In this document: positions 35,270-44,241 of the stretch, in pieces
How the letters are laid out: each line of letters begins with the position of its first letter
Numbering within the stretch: position 1 is the first letter of the stretch
Origin: Candidatus Heimdallarchaeota archaeon LC_3
Lineage (GTDB): Archaea; Asgardarchaeota; Heimdallarchaeia; Hodarchaeales; LC-3
Direction: 5' to 3'
Assembly: GCA_001940645.1 (NCBI GenBank)
Contig: MDVS01000006.1
Location: 62,001 to 126,000 of the forward strand
Length of the DNA stretch: 64,000 nucleotides
Position numbers and translations under genes: made by a program
Notes under the pieces: model-generated
Seen by the model: the letters and a program-made list of their open reading frames with translations, nothing else
Database searches by the model: none
Told to the model about the DNA's origin: nothing

Positions 35270-36301
35270 CTATTTTGAAGAATATTCAACGTTCTTTCTT
35301 TCTATTTCTTCTCTTTTATCATCTTGACCCATTGATGATGAATTATTATTAGATTTTTTATTCACCAAGGTTACTCCAGATAAAATGAGTATCAGTGAAA
35401 TCGAATGAATTACTATATCTATCTTTTCACCTAAAAATAGTCCAGAAAGAACAATTCCAATTAAAGGAATAAAATTAACAAATATCACTGCTCTATTAGC
35501 ATCTAATCTATTTACTCCTTCAACATAAGTTAAATATGCAAAAATTGTTGAAAGAAATGCAAGATATAATATTCCAAACCAAACCCAAGGAGAAATATCA
35601 AAGTAAGGATTAATTGATAAAAATTCTGGGCTAATTAGATAGTTGACTGGAATTAAAGTAATCAATCCTAATACAGAAACCCAAGTAACGATAGTTAAAG
35701 AACTTGGTTTGGATTGGTTATTTTGATATTTCAGCATCATTTGTTTAAGAATTACTGTGTATGAAGCATAAGCTACTGCTGCCATTAGCACAAGTCCATT
35801 TCCTAATAATCTAGTAGGCATTTCTTCATTTTCCAAAAAGAAGGAAACTAAAAATACCCCAAAAAATCCTAAGAAAACTCCAAAGACTTTTCGCAAGGTC
35901 AATTTATACTTAAAGAAAATTGTTGTAATTAACAGTACCCAAATAGGGGATGTTGAGATTACCAAACTCGAATCTGAACCTGTAGTGTTTTTAACGCCAT
36001 ATAGGTATCCAAATTGGTAAATAGTGACAGAAATAAACCCCATTATTAATAATTCTTTCCAATGTCTTTTTAAAAAATCAATATGAAAGGATTTTTCCCT
36101 TAACCGTAAAACAATTAAAAAAACAGGTACTACAATATAATATCTTATAGTGGCTATAATTAAAGGAGGAGTTGAAGCTACATTCTCTTCGGTAAATAAG
36201 GATCTTCCTAGAGGCCAGGTACTACCCCATATTATTACTGTTACTGCCATAAGTACGTATGCTGAAAAATCTGATTGGTTTCTTTGGACTAAAGTGCTCA
36301 T
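35270..36301 (-). CDS. EamA/DMT-superfamily transporter
   Basis: 343 residues, ten predicted helices in two EamA repeats. Helix 1 carries the family pattern VIIWGSTWPLGRSLF and helix 9/10 the motif FINFIPLIGIVLSGLFLGE. The last 35 residues are hydrophilic and charged (GQDDKREEIERKN). It is distinct from the transporter at 20249 (about the level of general family similarity). The substrate is unknown. It stands alone between convergent and divergent neighbours. Confidence 0.82.
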   Translation of the reverse strand: MSTLVQRNQSDFSAYVLMAVTVIIWGSTWPLGRSLFTEENVASTPPLIIATIRYYIVVPVFLIVLRLREKSFHIDFLKRHWKELLIMGFISVTIYQFGYLYGVKNTTGSDSSLVISTSPIWVLLITTIFFKYKLTLRKVFGVFLGFFGVFLVSFFLENEEMPTRLLGNGLVLMAAVAYASYTVILKQMMLKYQNNQSKPSSLTIVTWVSVLGLITLIPVNYLISPEFLSINPYFDISPWVWFGILYLAFLSTIFAYLTYVEGVNRLDANRAVIFVNFIPLIGIVLSGLFLGEKIDIVIHSISLILILSGVTLVNKKSNNNSSSMGQDDKREEIERKNVEYSSK

Positions 36302-36679
36302 TTTTACTAACTCAAGGTCACATATGTATTAATTAGTAGTCTGCTACAAGATAATGATTATTTCAGAGAATAAAAAAACAAAATTTTTCTTTTTCCTTTC
36401 TATGAAAAACTTTCAATATTATTTCATTAGTTTTATCTTATTTAGCATGACAATTCAAATAAAAACGTATTAAACTTATAAAATTAATGCCGAAAAATAG
36501 TCAAGTAATTTTTTTTAAAAGATTGAAGAGCAATAAGGTATTTTTTGACTCTAAAACTTATCTTTGAGCTGATATTGAAATTTTCTTTACTTATAATGTT
36601 ACCTTGAAATCCTTGATTATCAGTATATATGAATTTATAGTACCGAATTGTTTATCAAATAATAAAAGAAGAATAATCT
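36302..36679. other. AT-rich divergent intergenic region
   Basis: Separates the EamA transporter and the RHH-like pair. It contains TATA-like elements and a 23-codon hydrophobic frame at about 36402-36473 without a Shine-Dalgarno element, which I do not regard as a gene. No repeats or RNA signals seen. Confidence 0.35.
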
Positions 36680-37117
36680 ATGTCTGAAGAACCTAATGAA
36701 AAATTAAATTTAGATATTGATGCTGAAATAGTTGGAAAAATTGAAATATTAGTTGAAAAGGGATTATATGACAACACAACGGATTTTTTTGAAAATGCTA
36801 TAGAAAAACAATTATCTATTCATAAAGCGACTTTTGAGAAATATGAAAAAAAAACAACAACAGTATTTGGAATTCTAAATTATTCAGCAGAGGGACTTAA
36901 AAAATATGCCCAAAAACAACATAAGTTGGAAATAAAGGTGATAGGATCACTACGATTTGGAAAAGATGTTACCCCTGAGTTAGTTGAAGCCAGCATTTCC
37001 AAAATATTTTTGGCAGGACGATTAAGTGCACCGGATGATGTAATCCCATATCTCAATAAGAAAAGACATACATTTTTGGGAAAACCTTATTCAAAATTTA
37101 AGAAATTAAAAGATTAG
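36680..37117 (+). CDS. RHH-like protein with conserved C-terminal domain, paralogue 1
   Basis: 145 residues. The first 45 resemble a ribbon-helix-helix DNA-binding domain: LDIDAEIVGKIEILVEKGLY and TTDFFENAIEKQL (beta strand, two helices). The C-terminal half (70-145) has KVIGSLRFGKDVTPELVEASISKIFLAG (shown in two parts: KVIGSLRF and VTPELVEASISKIFLAG), a motif I associate with bacterial RHH-fused proteins of unknown role. A paralogue follows 37 nt downstream. Possibly autoregulatory DNA binding; cytoplasmic. Confidence 0.55.
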   Translation: MSEEPNEKLNLDIDAEIVGKIEILVEKGLYDNTTDFFENAIEKQLSIHKATFEKYEKKTTTVFGILNYSAEGLKKYAQKQHKLEIKVIGSLRFGKDVTPELVEASISKIFLAGRLSAPDDVIPYLNKKRHTFLGKPYSKFKKLKD

Positions 37118-37154
37118 AACTAATCAAAATATTGTTGAAATCAAAGGTCGAAAA

Positions 37155-37589
37155 ATGGCTGATAATAAAATTAAAACTTCTTTAGAATTTTCTACTGAAA
37201 TACTAGGAAAAATTGAAATACTTTGTGAAGAAGAGTTATATTTGGATCCGAAAGCATTTATTGAGAAAGCAATTCAAAATGAGCTATCTCTTCATGATAC
37301 AACGATTAAATCAATTATTAAAGAATATGCTAGCAGGTTTGGAATTTTGCATCTGAATGCTAAAGATTTAGAGACATATATAGCAAAAGGTCAAAAAGTA
37401 AAATTTAAATTTGTTGGTTTGTTGAGTTTTGCGTCAGATATTACACCTGAATTAGTGGAAAAAGCAATAGATAAAATAAATCTTGCAGGAGCTTTAAAAG
37501 CAAATGAAAATTTGCTACCTTTTTTACAAGAAAAACGATATTCATTATTAAGGAATCGCAAGTATTCTAGTAAAATGTTAAAAGAGTAA
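37155..37589 (+). CDS. RHH-like protein, paralogue 2
   Basis: 144 residues with the same two-part layout as its neighbour: STEILGKIEILCEEELY and AFIEKAIQNELSLH at the N-terminus, KFVGLLSFASDITPELVEKA and INLAGALKANENLLPFL in the C-terminal half. The pair clearly arose by tandem duplication and could form a heterodimer. The recognition strand differs between the two, which would be expected if they bind different DNA sites. Confidence 0.55.
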   Translation: MADNKIKTSLEFSTEILGKIEILCEEELYLDPKAFIEKAIQNELSLHDTTIKSIIKEYASRFGILHLNAKDLETYIAKGQKVKFKFVGLLSFASDITPELVEKAIDKINLAGALKANENLLPFLQEKRYSLLRNRKYSSKMLKE

Positions 37590-37672
37590 TATAAACAAAT
37601 TTTTTTGTAATAGTTCTAAATTAAGCTGTATGTGATTCAAAAGTCGATGAAAAATAGAGAATAGCTTGAAAA

Positions 37673-38785
37673 TTAAAATCCGATAATCAACATTAGAAAT
37701 GGTAAAAATATTATCATACTCACTTCTTCGTTGGTTATTTCTTCCTTTTCAGTTAGTTTAAAATAAACAAACGTTGATAAAAGAAAAAATATAATTATAA
37801 AGGTATTCCAAATAATAAACCAGCTAGATAAAAAGAACTGTTTTAATAATACATTAAAATAAAACGAAATCATAATCATCAGAATTACTAAAATATTCAA
37901 TTGTAATTGTGTTTCAGACTCTAATTTTTGTATGATTTTCGTGTGAAATAAGAAAAAAATCGTAAAAATTATAATAATTATTAAATTTTCCATATATGGA
38001 ATAATTATTTCAGAATGTAAAATTATAGAGTCAATAATTCTTACAGAAACATTTTTCTGGCTCAAAAAAAGATAGAAAATCCAATAAATTATCATTCTAT
38101 ATCTTTTATTCATTTCTTCGAATTTCAATAAATTTCGTTTATTTATTAGCAGTAAAAATGCCAATATTGTACATATTATGATTGAAGACGTGAATAAGTG
38201 AGAATTATTGTCTAAGATACTTAGAAATATCTCTAAAATTATTATAATTAAGAACAGGCCATTTAAAGATGATTCCACAAAGCTATCATTAATTGTATAA
38301 TATTTTTTCACTAAAAATATGAATAAAAAGTAAAAAGATGAAAATCCAGCAATTAATAGGAGGAAATTAATCTTCAATATTATTATATTCGAAAGAATTG
38401 TTTGAATCGTAATAATAACAATATCCGAAATCCATTGAGGAAACAAGATCATATTAGAAGGCAAAATTGGCAATAAATCATTTTGTGAGAATCCAAATAT
38501 AGTTTGTAATTCCTCAGAAATAATTATAAGGAATATAATCATTCCTAAGATTAAACTGATATTTAATATCGTTTTATTTACAATTTTTAGTTTATAAATG
38601 ATAAACAAAACCAAAAATATCATGGAAGTTGATTTAATGATAACTATAATTATTAAAAGCTCAATCAATGCAGAATTTTGAAAGATATATAAGACTTCAC
38701 CAGAAATGATTATAAATAAGATTACAATAATAAATACAGTCATTAAATTTTTAAAAAACGTTGTTTTATTCGTTAATGTAATCAA
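37673..38785 (-). CDS. Polytopic membrane protein, unknown function
   Basis: 370 residues with about eleven transmembrane helices and very short loops; TTG start after GAAGAAGAT. It is extremely rich in Ile/Leu/Phe/Asn, as expected from the AT-rich DNA. No transporter motif recognised. One short polar region, SEELQTIFGFSQNDLLPILP, lies between helices 3 and 4. It converges with the RHH-like pair. Confidence 0.5.
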   Translation of the reverse strand: MITLTNKTTFFKNLMTVFIIVILFIIISGEVLYIFQNSALIELLIIIVIIKSTSMIFLVLFIIYKLKIVNKTILNISLILGMIIFLIIISEELQTIFGFSQNDLLPILPSNMILFPQWISDIVIITIQTILSNIIILKINFLLLIAGFSSFYFLFIFLVKKYYTINDSFVESSLNGLFLIIIILEIFLSILDNNSHLFTSSIIICTILAFLLLINKRNLLKFEEMNKRYRMIIYWIFYLFLSQKNVSVRIIDSIILHSEIIIPYMENLIIIIIFTIFFLFHTKIIQKLESETQLQLNILVILMIMISFYFNVLLKQFFLSSWFIIWNTFIIIFFLLSTFVYFKLTEKEEITNEEVSMIIFLPFLMLIIGF

Positions 38786-39071
38786 AAATCTTCTTCTCGA
38801 TAATATAAATTCTTTATTGAGTAAAATGATCTTATCTTGAAAAATCTATAAAAATAAATTATAATTTTTTATCCTATTGTTTTCTTAATATTATTAGAGT
38901 ATCATAAATACCTTAAAAATTGATAATTTATATCAACCCACTATAAGAAATCATAATATATATAAAAGGTTAAATGGACATTCAACAGCTTATTCCTCAA
39001 TAACTAGAATTATTAATTCCAATAATAATTAATCGAATTTTTATATCTCAAATCCAAAATTGTGAATCATT

Positions 39072-39623
39072 TTGAGTTCTGTACATGCCAAGGTGGTCTT
39101 ATTAGGAGATGGAGGAGTAGGTAAGACTGCTAGCATATATAGATTCATCGAGAATAAATTTAAGTCTGATTATGTGGCTACAGTAGGATTTACGATATTG
39201 AATAAATCAGTTACGGCTAAAAATACTTCGGTAAATTTACAACTTTGGGATATGGGGGGCCAGAAACATTTTCGAAAATTAAGATCAAATTTTTACAAAG
39301 GAACCTATGCTGCTCTTCTTGTTTTTGATGTTACTAATTTAGATTCATTTAACAATCTAGAATCTTGGATTACAGAAGCAGTTGAAAACATTGGACATGA
39401 TATACCATTTATTTTAGTTGGAAACAAAGCTGATCTTGAGTTACATAGAATAGTTAACAAAAAAATGATAATAAAAAGAGTTGCAAATGAACGTCGGATT
39501 GTTGCATTTTTTGAAACCAGTGCTTTAACTGGTGCTGGTATCAATGAAGCTTACGAAAAATTAGCTTTAAAAGTTGAAGAAATAGTCTTAGAACGTGAGG
39601 AAAACAGGTTTCAAAGAAATTAA
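39072..39623 (+). CDS. Ras/Rab-like small GTPase 1
   Basis: 183 residues; TTG start after GTGAATCATT. All five G-motifs are present: G1 LGDGGVGKTAS, G2 Thr in YVATVGFTI, G3 WDMGGQKHF (the catalytic Gln retained), G4 VGNKADLE and G5 ETSAL. There is no C-terminal prenylation cysteine. Such Rab-like GTPases are expanded in Asgard archaea and are thought to act in membrane or cytoskeletal processes there. A second GTPase gene follows 173 nt downstream on the same strand. Confidence 0.88.
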   Translation: MSSVHAKVVLLGDGGVGKTASIYRFIENKFKSDYVATVGFTILNKSVTAKNTSVNLQLWDMGGQKHFRKLRSNFYKGTYAALLVFDVTNLDSFNNLESWITEAVENIGHDIPFILVGNKADLELHRIVNKKMIIKRVANERRIVAFFETSALTGAGINEAYEKLALKVEEIVLEREENRFQRN

Positions 39624-39796
39624 TAGCAATTAATTTATAATCCATTTCTTTTGTTAGAAATATAAGGCCTTTTTTCTACATATTTACCTCATATTTTCTA
39701 TGTATTATCAGAAGAATATCTCTGATTATTTATGTCGGGATTTTCAATAACTCAAATTCAATCAAATATTAATGAAAATGATTGTAGGTTATTGAA

Positions 39797-40372
39797 ATGA
39801 CTAATGAAAAATCAACAGATGGTTATGCAAATCCTAAAATGGTAAGTTCAAGTGCCATCAAGATTGCTATTACTGGTGATGGTGCTGTAGGTAAAACTTC
39901 TTTATGTAAAAGTCTAACTGATGGGGTAATACCCTCAGATTATAATATCACTGTAGGTACGGAGATACACAGTAAAAAACTTAATATAGCTAACTCAACA
40001 AAACCTTTAAATTTGCTCATTTGGGATTTCTCTGGACAAGAGAGATTCCATTCAGTTCGTAATGGTCTATACAAAGGAACGCGTGGAGCTCTAGTTGTCT
40101 TTGACGTCACATCACGCGGTAGTTTTTTCGACGTTTCTGATTGGATTAGAGAACTTAAACATAATTGCTCTGATGCCCCCTTCGTTCTCGTTGGTAATAA
40201 GTCTGATATGAATGACCGTGAAGTTTCTAAAGAAGAAGCTGAGGAGCTTGCAAGAAATTTGGGCGTTCCTTATTTAGAAACATCTGCTCTTGATGGAAAA
40301 AATGTGGGTACAGCATTTGAACATATAACAAAATTAGCTCTCAATCGAGATAAACGCTTTGTAGCATATTAA
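39797..40372 (+). CDS. Ras/Rab-like small GTPase 2
   Basis: 191 residues. G1 TGDGAVGKTSLCK, G2 Thr in NITVGTEI, G3 WDFSGQERFHSVRNGLYKG (closest to Rab), G4 VGNKSDMN, G5 ETSALDGKN. A 20-residue hydrophilic N-terminal extension precedes the G-domain. There is no C-terminal cysteine, so any membrane attachment would have to be indirect. It is arranged in tandem with GTPase 1 but is only distantly similar, so this is an old rather than recent duplication. Confidence 0.88.
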   Translation: MTNEKSTDGYANPKMVSSSAIKIAITGDGAVGKTSLCKSLTDGVIPSDYNITVGTEIHSKKLNIANSTKPLNLLIWDFSGQERFHSVRNGLYKGTRGALVVFDVTSRGSFFDVSDWIRELKHNCSDAPFVLVGNKSDMNDREVSKEEAEELARNLGVPYLETSALDGKNVGTAFEHITKLALNRDKRFVAY

Positions 40373-40445
40373 ATAATAATTATTTATTCACCCTTTTCTC
40401 ACTCATCTTTTTTATCAATATTTAGAATAATATTCTCCCTTTTCT

Positions 40446-41609
40446 TTAATGAATTATTTTTATCATCATATATTCATCTCTGTCAGTAATTACTTTTGTG
40501 TAACCACTAAGATAAGTATCTACGTATTCATTTCTTGTATCAACTCTCAAAACTTCTCCTTGTATATTTTTTAATTTATTTTTAGTTGCTACAATCCAAA
40601 TACTCTCTTTAAGTAGTTTTTTAAGTATTCTTGGGCTTAACTGATGATTTCCGCGTCCAAATATATATCCTTGACCTCCTATTGGAGTAACAATTAAAAT
40701 CGGACTAAAATTTAAATTCTCGATAAAACAATAATTGTAAATTTGATCCTCTGTGGCGTCTTTTAAAACTAATTTATCATGAAAATAGACATCTACCCCT
40801 AAAAGAGAATGATTATTTCCGAAGGATAATTTTAAATTTTTAAATGTACTTCCAGGACCGATTATAATTGGTTGATTCCTTTCTGTATTAAAAATTTTCT
40901 CTATTAAATAATCAGTCATTCTTCTATTTGTATCTTCATTATCAGGAGTGTATAAACTAGGAGATTTAGTTTGTTGAAAATATTCAGGATAATTTGGTAC
41001 TAAAACCCTTCCCTCAACTTTAATTGTTAGATTTCCTTTTCTGTATTCATCTTCATCGAGATCTAGAATATCTACTTCATGAGTTGTAGGCTCAATTATG
41101 AATTCTTCTATGATAGATATCGTTTCTTCAATATTATGTGAAAAAACTTCTCCAAAGGTCTTTACACCACTAGGAATGCCAATTACTGGAATTTGTTTAG
41201 TTAAACCATTTAAAACATCAGAACTTGTCCCATCTCCTCCCACAAACAAAATTAAATCAACTTTTTGTTTACAAAAAGCAGACACAACCTTAATTGTATC
41301 TGAAGCATTTGTTGGATCATTTAAAGTAATATCGATAACCATAGAAGAAATTTGTGGAAAATCATCAAATATTTGTTTTCCCATTGGTTCGGGTGGTGTT
41401 AAAAACAAGAATTTTTCAGACCCACTTTCAACTAATTTTAGCAAGAAATTTTTTGTTCTTTCCGGTGTAATTGGTGTTGCGCCCATTTTTAAAGCTATTT
41501 CAAGTGTTTCAACTCCATCAGTTCCTTTCAAAGCATATTTTCCTCCCATTCCAGCGATAGGATTTATTAATAATCCTATACTTAAAATCTTGCTTGTTTC
41601 TTTTTCCAT
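40446..41609 (-). CDS. NAD-kinase-like (COG3199 / AcoX-type) protein
   Basis: 387 residues from the ATG at 41609 (MEKETSK). The N-terminal half has the ATP-NAD kinase fold: LLINPIAGMGGKYALKG and LILFVGGDGTSSDVLNG with the GGDGT motif, then PVIGIPSGVKTFGEVFS. The C-terminal half (about 195-387) is the beta-rich COG3199 part ending in QLSPRILKKL and VDTYLSGYTKVI. These proteins are predicted ATP-dependent kinases of NAD or related compounds. It lies 48 nt downstream of the complex I-like operon on the same strand, hinting at a redox-cofactor link. Confidence 0.75.
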   Translation of the reverse strand: MEKETSKILSIGLLINPIAGMGGKYALKGTDGVETLEIALKMGATPITPERTKNFLLKLVESGSEKFLFLTPPEPMGKQIFDDFPQISSMVIDITLNDPTNASDTIKVVSAFCKQKVDLILFVGGDGTSSDVLNGLTKQIPVIGIPSGVKTFGEVFSHNIEETISIIEEFIIEPTTHEVDILDLDEDEYRKGNLTIKVEGRVLVPNYPEYFQQTKSPSLYTPDNEDTNRRMTDYLIEKIFNTERNQPIIIGPGSTFKNLKLSFGNNHSLLGVDVYFHDKLVLKDATEDQIYNYCFIENLNFSPILIVTPIGGQGYIFGRGNHQLSPRILKKLLKESIWIVATKNKLKNIQGEVLRVDTRNEYVDTYLSGYTKVITDRDEYMMIKIIH

Positions 41610-41657
41610 GATTGATAACACTAGATATTAAATTATTATTAATTTTAAAAATAATAA

Positions 41658-42626
41658 TTAAATTATTGGAGCTAAGAAATATATCAAAACGGCTATTAAA
41701 GAAATAAAGAAAACTAAAAGAATTATGTTTACTGAAAAAAATCTACTTTTAATTCGATAAGTTACACTAGAAAAAAATAAAGAAATCAAGGAATAGAAGA
41801 TTAACAAGAAGATGAATATCAGTCCATATAACCATAAATCAACATTACTACCAAAAATGAATTTATAAGCTTGTTCAGTTGTGATTATTGTAATAAAAAA
41901 TAATGTTATTGTTTGAAATATAATCTGTGAAAGATTTTGGAGCATAGATAATTTTACAGGCATCTCAAAGCTATATTGAGAAATTTCTTCATAATTTGAG
42001 TGTCTTTTATATCCCAAATAGTTTGAAGACCTTGCTATACAATATATTAGTATCAAAGCAAGTAAAGTCTGAATTATTCTTATTGATAGATCTAAGCTCC
42101 ATGGGTTTATTCTAAAATCATTAAAATCCCAATAATTCCCAGAAATAATCCATAAATACAATACAATAAATGACAAAAATTCATATACTGCATAACTACC
42201 TCCATAATAATTTTTTCCATATCCAGGTTGAATAGTTCTAGTTTCTAACTCATAGAGCAGATTAACAAATGCTACCATCATGAAAAATGCTAAAAATATT
42301 TCGAGATCGAATTCAGAAATTATAAATATATTGAAAAACATTATTAATAGAAAAATGGCTAGGAAAAAAAACCTTAAACTCAATAAGAGCAATAATTTTT
42401 GATTTGATTGACGATACGAACTTTTTATATTTGCAACAGACCTTTTTTGAAATCCCTTCTGGATTATACTAAATCCTATAAGAATATATTTTAATTTAAA
42501 CTCATTTTCTGAAATTATATGCCAAAAATAGCTAAAATTGATATAAAGAATTAAATATAGAATGAAAAAAATAAAAAGTGCTGATAACCAGAGAAAATTA
42601 TCCATATTAAATGTTGATTCAATCAT
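41658..42626 (-). CDS. NuoH/EchB-like membrane subunit (divergent)
   Basis: 322 residues, about eight transmembrane helices, the size and topology of complex I subunit H or hydrogenase subunit EchB. The recognisable match is ELETRTIQPGYGKNYYGGSY followed by AVYEF. It aligns with the family's ELARxPFDxPEAExELVAGYxxEYSG segment, but the acidic quinone-cavity residues are replaced by Lys/Tyr/Gly. It would anchor the catalytic pair in the membrane. It is six nt downstream of the large-subunit gene and third in the operon. Assignment rests on this motif, topology and context. Confidence 0.65.
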   Translation of the reverse strand: MIESTFNMDNFLWLSALFIFFILYLILYINFSYFWHIISENEFKLKYILIGFSIIQKGFQKRSVANIKSSYRQSNQKLLLLLSLRFFFLAIFLLIMFFNIFIISEFDLEIFLAFFMMVAFVNLLYELETRTIQPGYGKNYYGGSYAVYEFLSFIVLYLWIISGNYWDFNDFRINPWSLDLSIRIIQTLLALILIYCIARSSNYLGYKRHSNYEEISQYSFEMPVKLSMLQNLSQIIFQTITLFFITIITTEQAYKFIFGSNVDLWLYGLIFIFLLIFYSLISLFFSSVTYRIKSRFFSVNIILLVFFISLIAVLIYFLAPII

Positions 42627-42632
42627 TTTTAA

Positions 42633-43757
42633 TTATTCCTCAATACAATAAAAACAAAACCCACTTATGTCAAATAGTACATTAAATGAATGAGGTGGAT
42701 TTCCTTTGATCCTTTGAGTAAAAAAGGACCAATTTGTCAGAGTAGGACTTTGCCATGTGAAATCAATTATATCGAGGTTCTTATCTATCTTTATATAATA
42801 ATTAATTTCTCCACCAGGACTTTCTATTCTCGCCCATCCTTCTGATGATTCGTGGGCTAAATCTTTTTCATTAATAATTAATGAAACTTTTTCCAAGGTA
42901 TTATTATAAATTATTTCATGCATCAAGGATAGACTTATTTTTATTTCTTGAAAATATCTGAAAAAAAGTGTTAATATATCATGAAATCCAGAAATTGATG
43001 CAGGTAGATTTATGGAAACAGATTCATAACCATTTTTCGGATCATTTACTCTAACGTCATATGGTAATCCGACTGCTCGTGCTATTATACCAACTGGGGA
43101 ATATACCTTTGCTTCTTTTGTATTCATTCTCCCCAATCCCTTTAATGATTTAAAGTATCCATTATTCTTTATTTTTAGTTCTAAATCATTGATCATAGAT
43201 TTTAATTCTTCTATCCAAGTTAATAGTTCTCCTTCTACTGTAAAACTAGGTCTTATCTTTACTCCGCCAAGTTGTATCAAATCTGCTATCCGTACATTTT
43301 TTCTTCCACTATAAATTAATGAAAATTTATTGTGAAGGAATAAAGTTTTTTTTATAATACTTAATAATCCATTAACACCAAAATTGTCTAATACAGAAGT
43401 AATTATTTTTAAAAATGACCCAACACGACTCCATTCTTGAAAAAGTATTCTTGCATAATTTCCATGCAAAGGAATTTTCTGAGTCAATCCTAATGCATTT
43501 TCTAATGCTTGATAAAAACCCATTGTATGGAATAAACCGCAGGAAGGGCAACTTCTTCCTATATTTTCACCAATAGTTGTCCAACTACTTTTAGCAAACC
43601 TTTTCCTAATACCTGAATAATTTAATCCGAGATTGATTTCTATATTTTTTAATTTATCGTTCATAGAGTCAGTTTCAAGAATTAATTCAACCTGAAATGG
43701 TGAAAGATAATTTTTTAAATGCCTGTTGTCCCAAAAAAAGCGATTTGCACTAGTCAT
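42633..43757 (-). CDS. Group 4 [NiFe]-hydrogenase / NuoD-like large subunit (divergent)
   Basis: 374 residues, EchE size. The L1 motif is RSCPSCGLFHTMGFYQALEN: Cys70 and Cys73 as CxxC with His77. The C-terminal L2 motif is FCFYCIEE: Cys368 and Cys371. All four potential Ni ligands are therefore kept, unlike true NuoD. Also visible: GIIARAVGLPYDVR (family GPVARASG..DVR), SGFHDILTLFFRYFQEIK and ESPGGEINYYIKID (family EAPRGE, Arg lost). It could be a hydrogenase catalytic subunit or a new reductase in the same superfamily. Second in the operon. Confidence 0.72.
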   Translation of the reverse strand: MTSANRFFWDNRHLKNYLSPFQVELILETDSMNDKLKNIEINLGLNYSGIRKRFAKSSWTTIGENIGRSCPSCGLFHTMGFYQALENALGLTQKIPLHGNYARILFQEWSRVGSFLKIITSVLDNFGVNGLLSIIKKTLFLHNKFSLIYSGRKNVRIADLIQLGGVKIRPSFTVEGELLTWIEELKSMINDLELKIKNNGYFKSLKGLGRMNTKEAKVYSPVGIIARAVGLPYDVRVNDPKNGYESVSINLPASISGFHDILTLFFRYFQEIKISLSLMHEIIYNNTLEKVSLIINEKDLAHESSEGWARIESPGGEINYYIKIDKNLDIIDFTWQSPTLTNWSFFTQRIKGNPPHSFNVLFDISGFCFYCIEE

Positions 43758-43781
43758 TGTTACAGTTTTCCAGAAACAATA

Positions 43782-44120
43782 TTAATTTGTTATTACTTTT
43801 ATAAAATCATCAATATTAATGGGACATCCTTGTATTACATCAACTGAAAAATAATCAGGTGTATAAATAAAATTATCTCCTAAATCCAAATGGGAATCTC
43901 CTACAGCAATAATTTTTCGAGGAAAAGGCAAATAATTAATCTTATTTTTAAGATCTTCTAAAAAAGGTTTTTTAATCATACTTGGTATAATAAATAAGTC
44001 AGATAAAGATGTATCCACGCTAACAAGAGTCAAATCTTTATTATCTATGGAAAATAATTCAATGAAAAAAGACTGACATATTCCACAAGCAGAAAATGGA
44101 AAATATGAATATAACTTCAA
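43782..44120 (-). CDS. NuoB/EchC-like small iron-sulfur subunit, minimal and altered
   Basis: 112 residues, shorter than the 140-160 usual for EchC/NuoB; TTG start six nt after AAGGTAG. Cys12 and Cys15 lie in FSACGICQSFF. The third ligand site reads AVGDSHLDLG, with Ser76 where the family has Cys (GxCA). Cys99 lies in VIQGCPINIDD, the family's GCPPxP. It should carry the proximal [4Fe-4S] cluster, but with only three of four cysteines; Ser76 could be an oxygen ligand. First gene of the operon, 24 nt before the large subunit. Confidence 0.68.
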   Translation of the reverse strand: MKLYSYFPFSACGICQSFFIELFSIDNKDLTLVSVDTSLSDLFIIPSMIKKPFLEDLKNKINYLPFPRKIIAVGDSHLDLGDNFIYTPDYFSVDVIQGCPINIDDFIKVITN

Positions 44121-44241
44121 CTTAACTACCTTTTAACTTATTATGAAAGAAGTGCAGAGTAGTTCACTAAATATTTCTTCTTTTATATTAAGTTCTCTTG
44201 AAAACTTAACCTTTAATAATTTTAAGATATTTATTTTTCTT

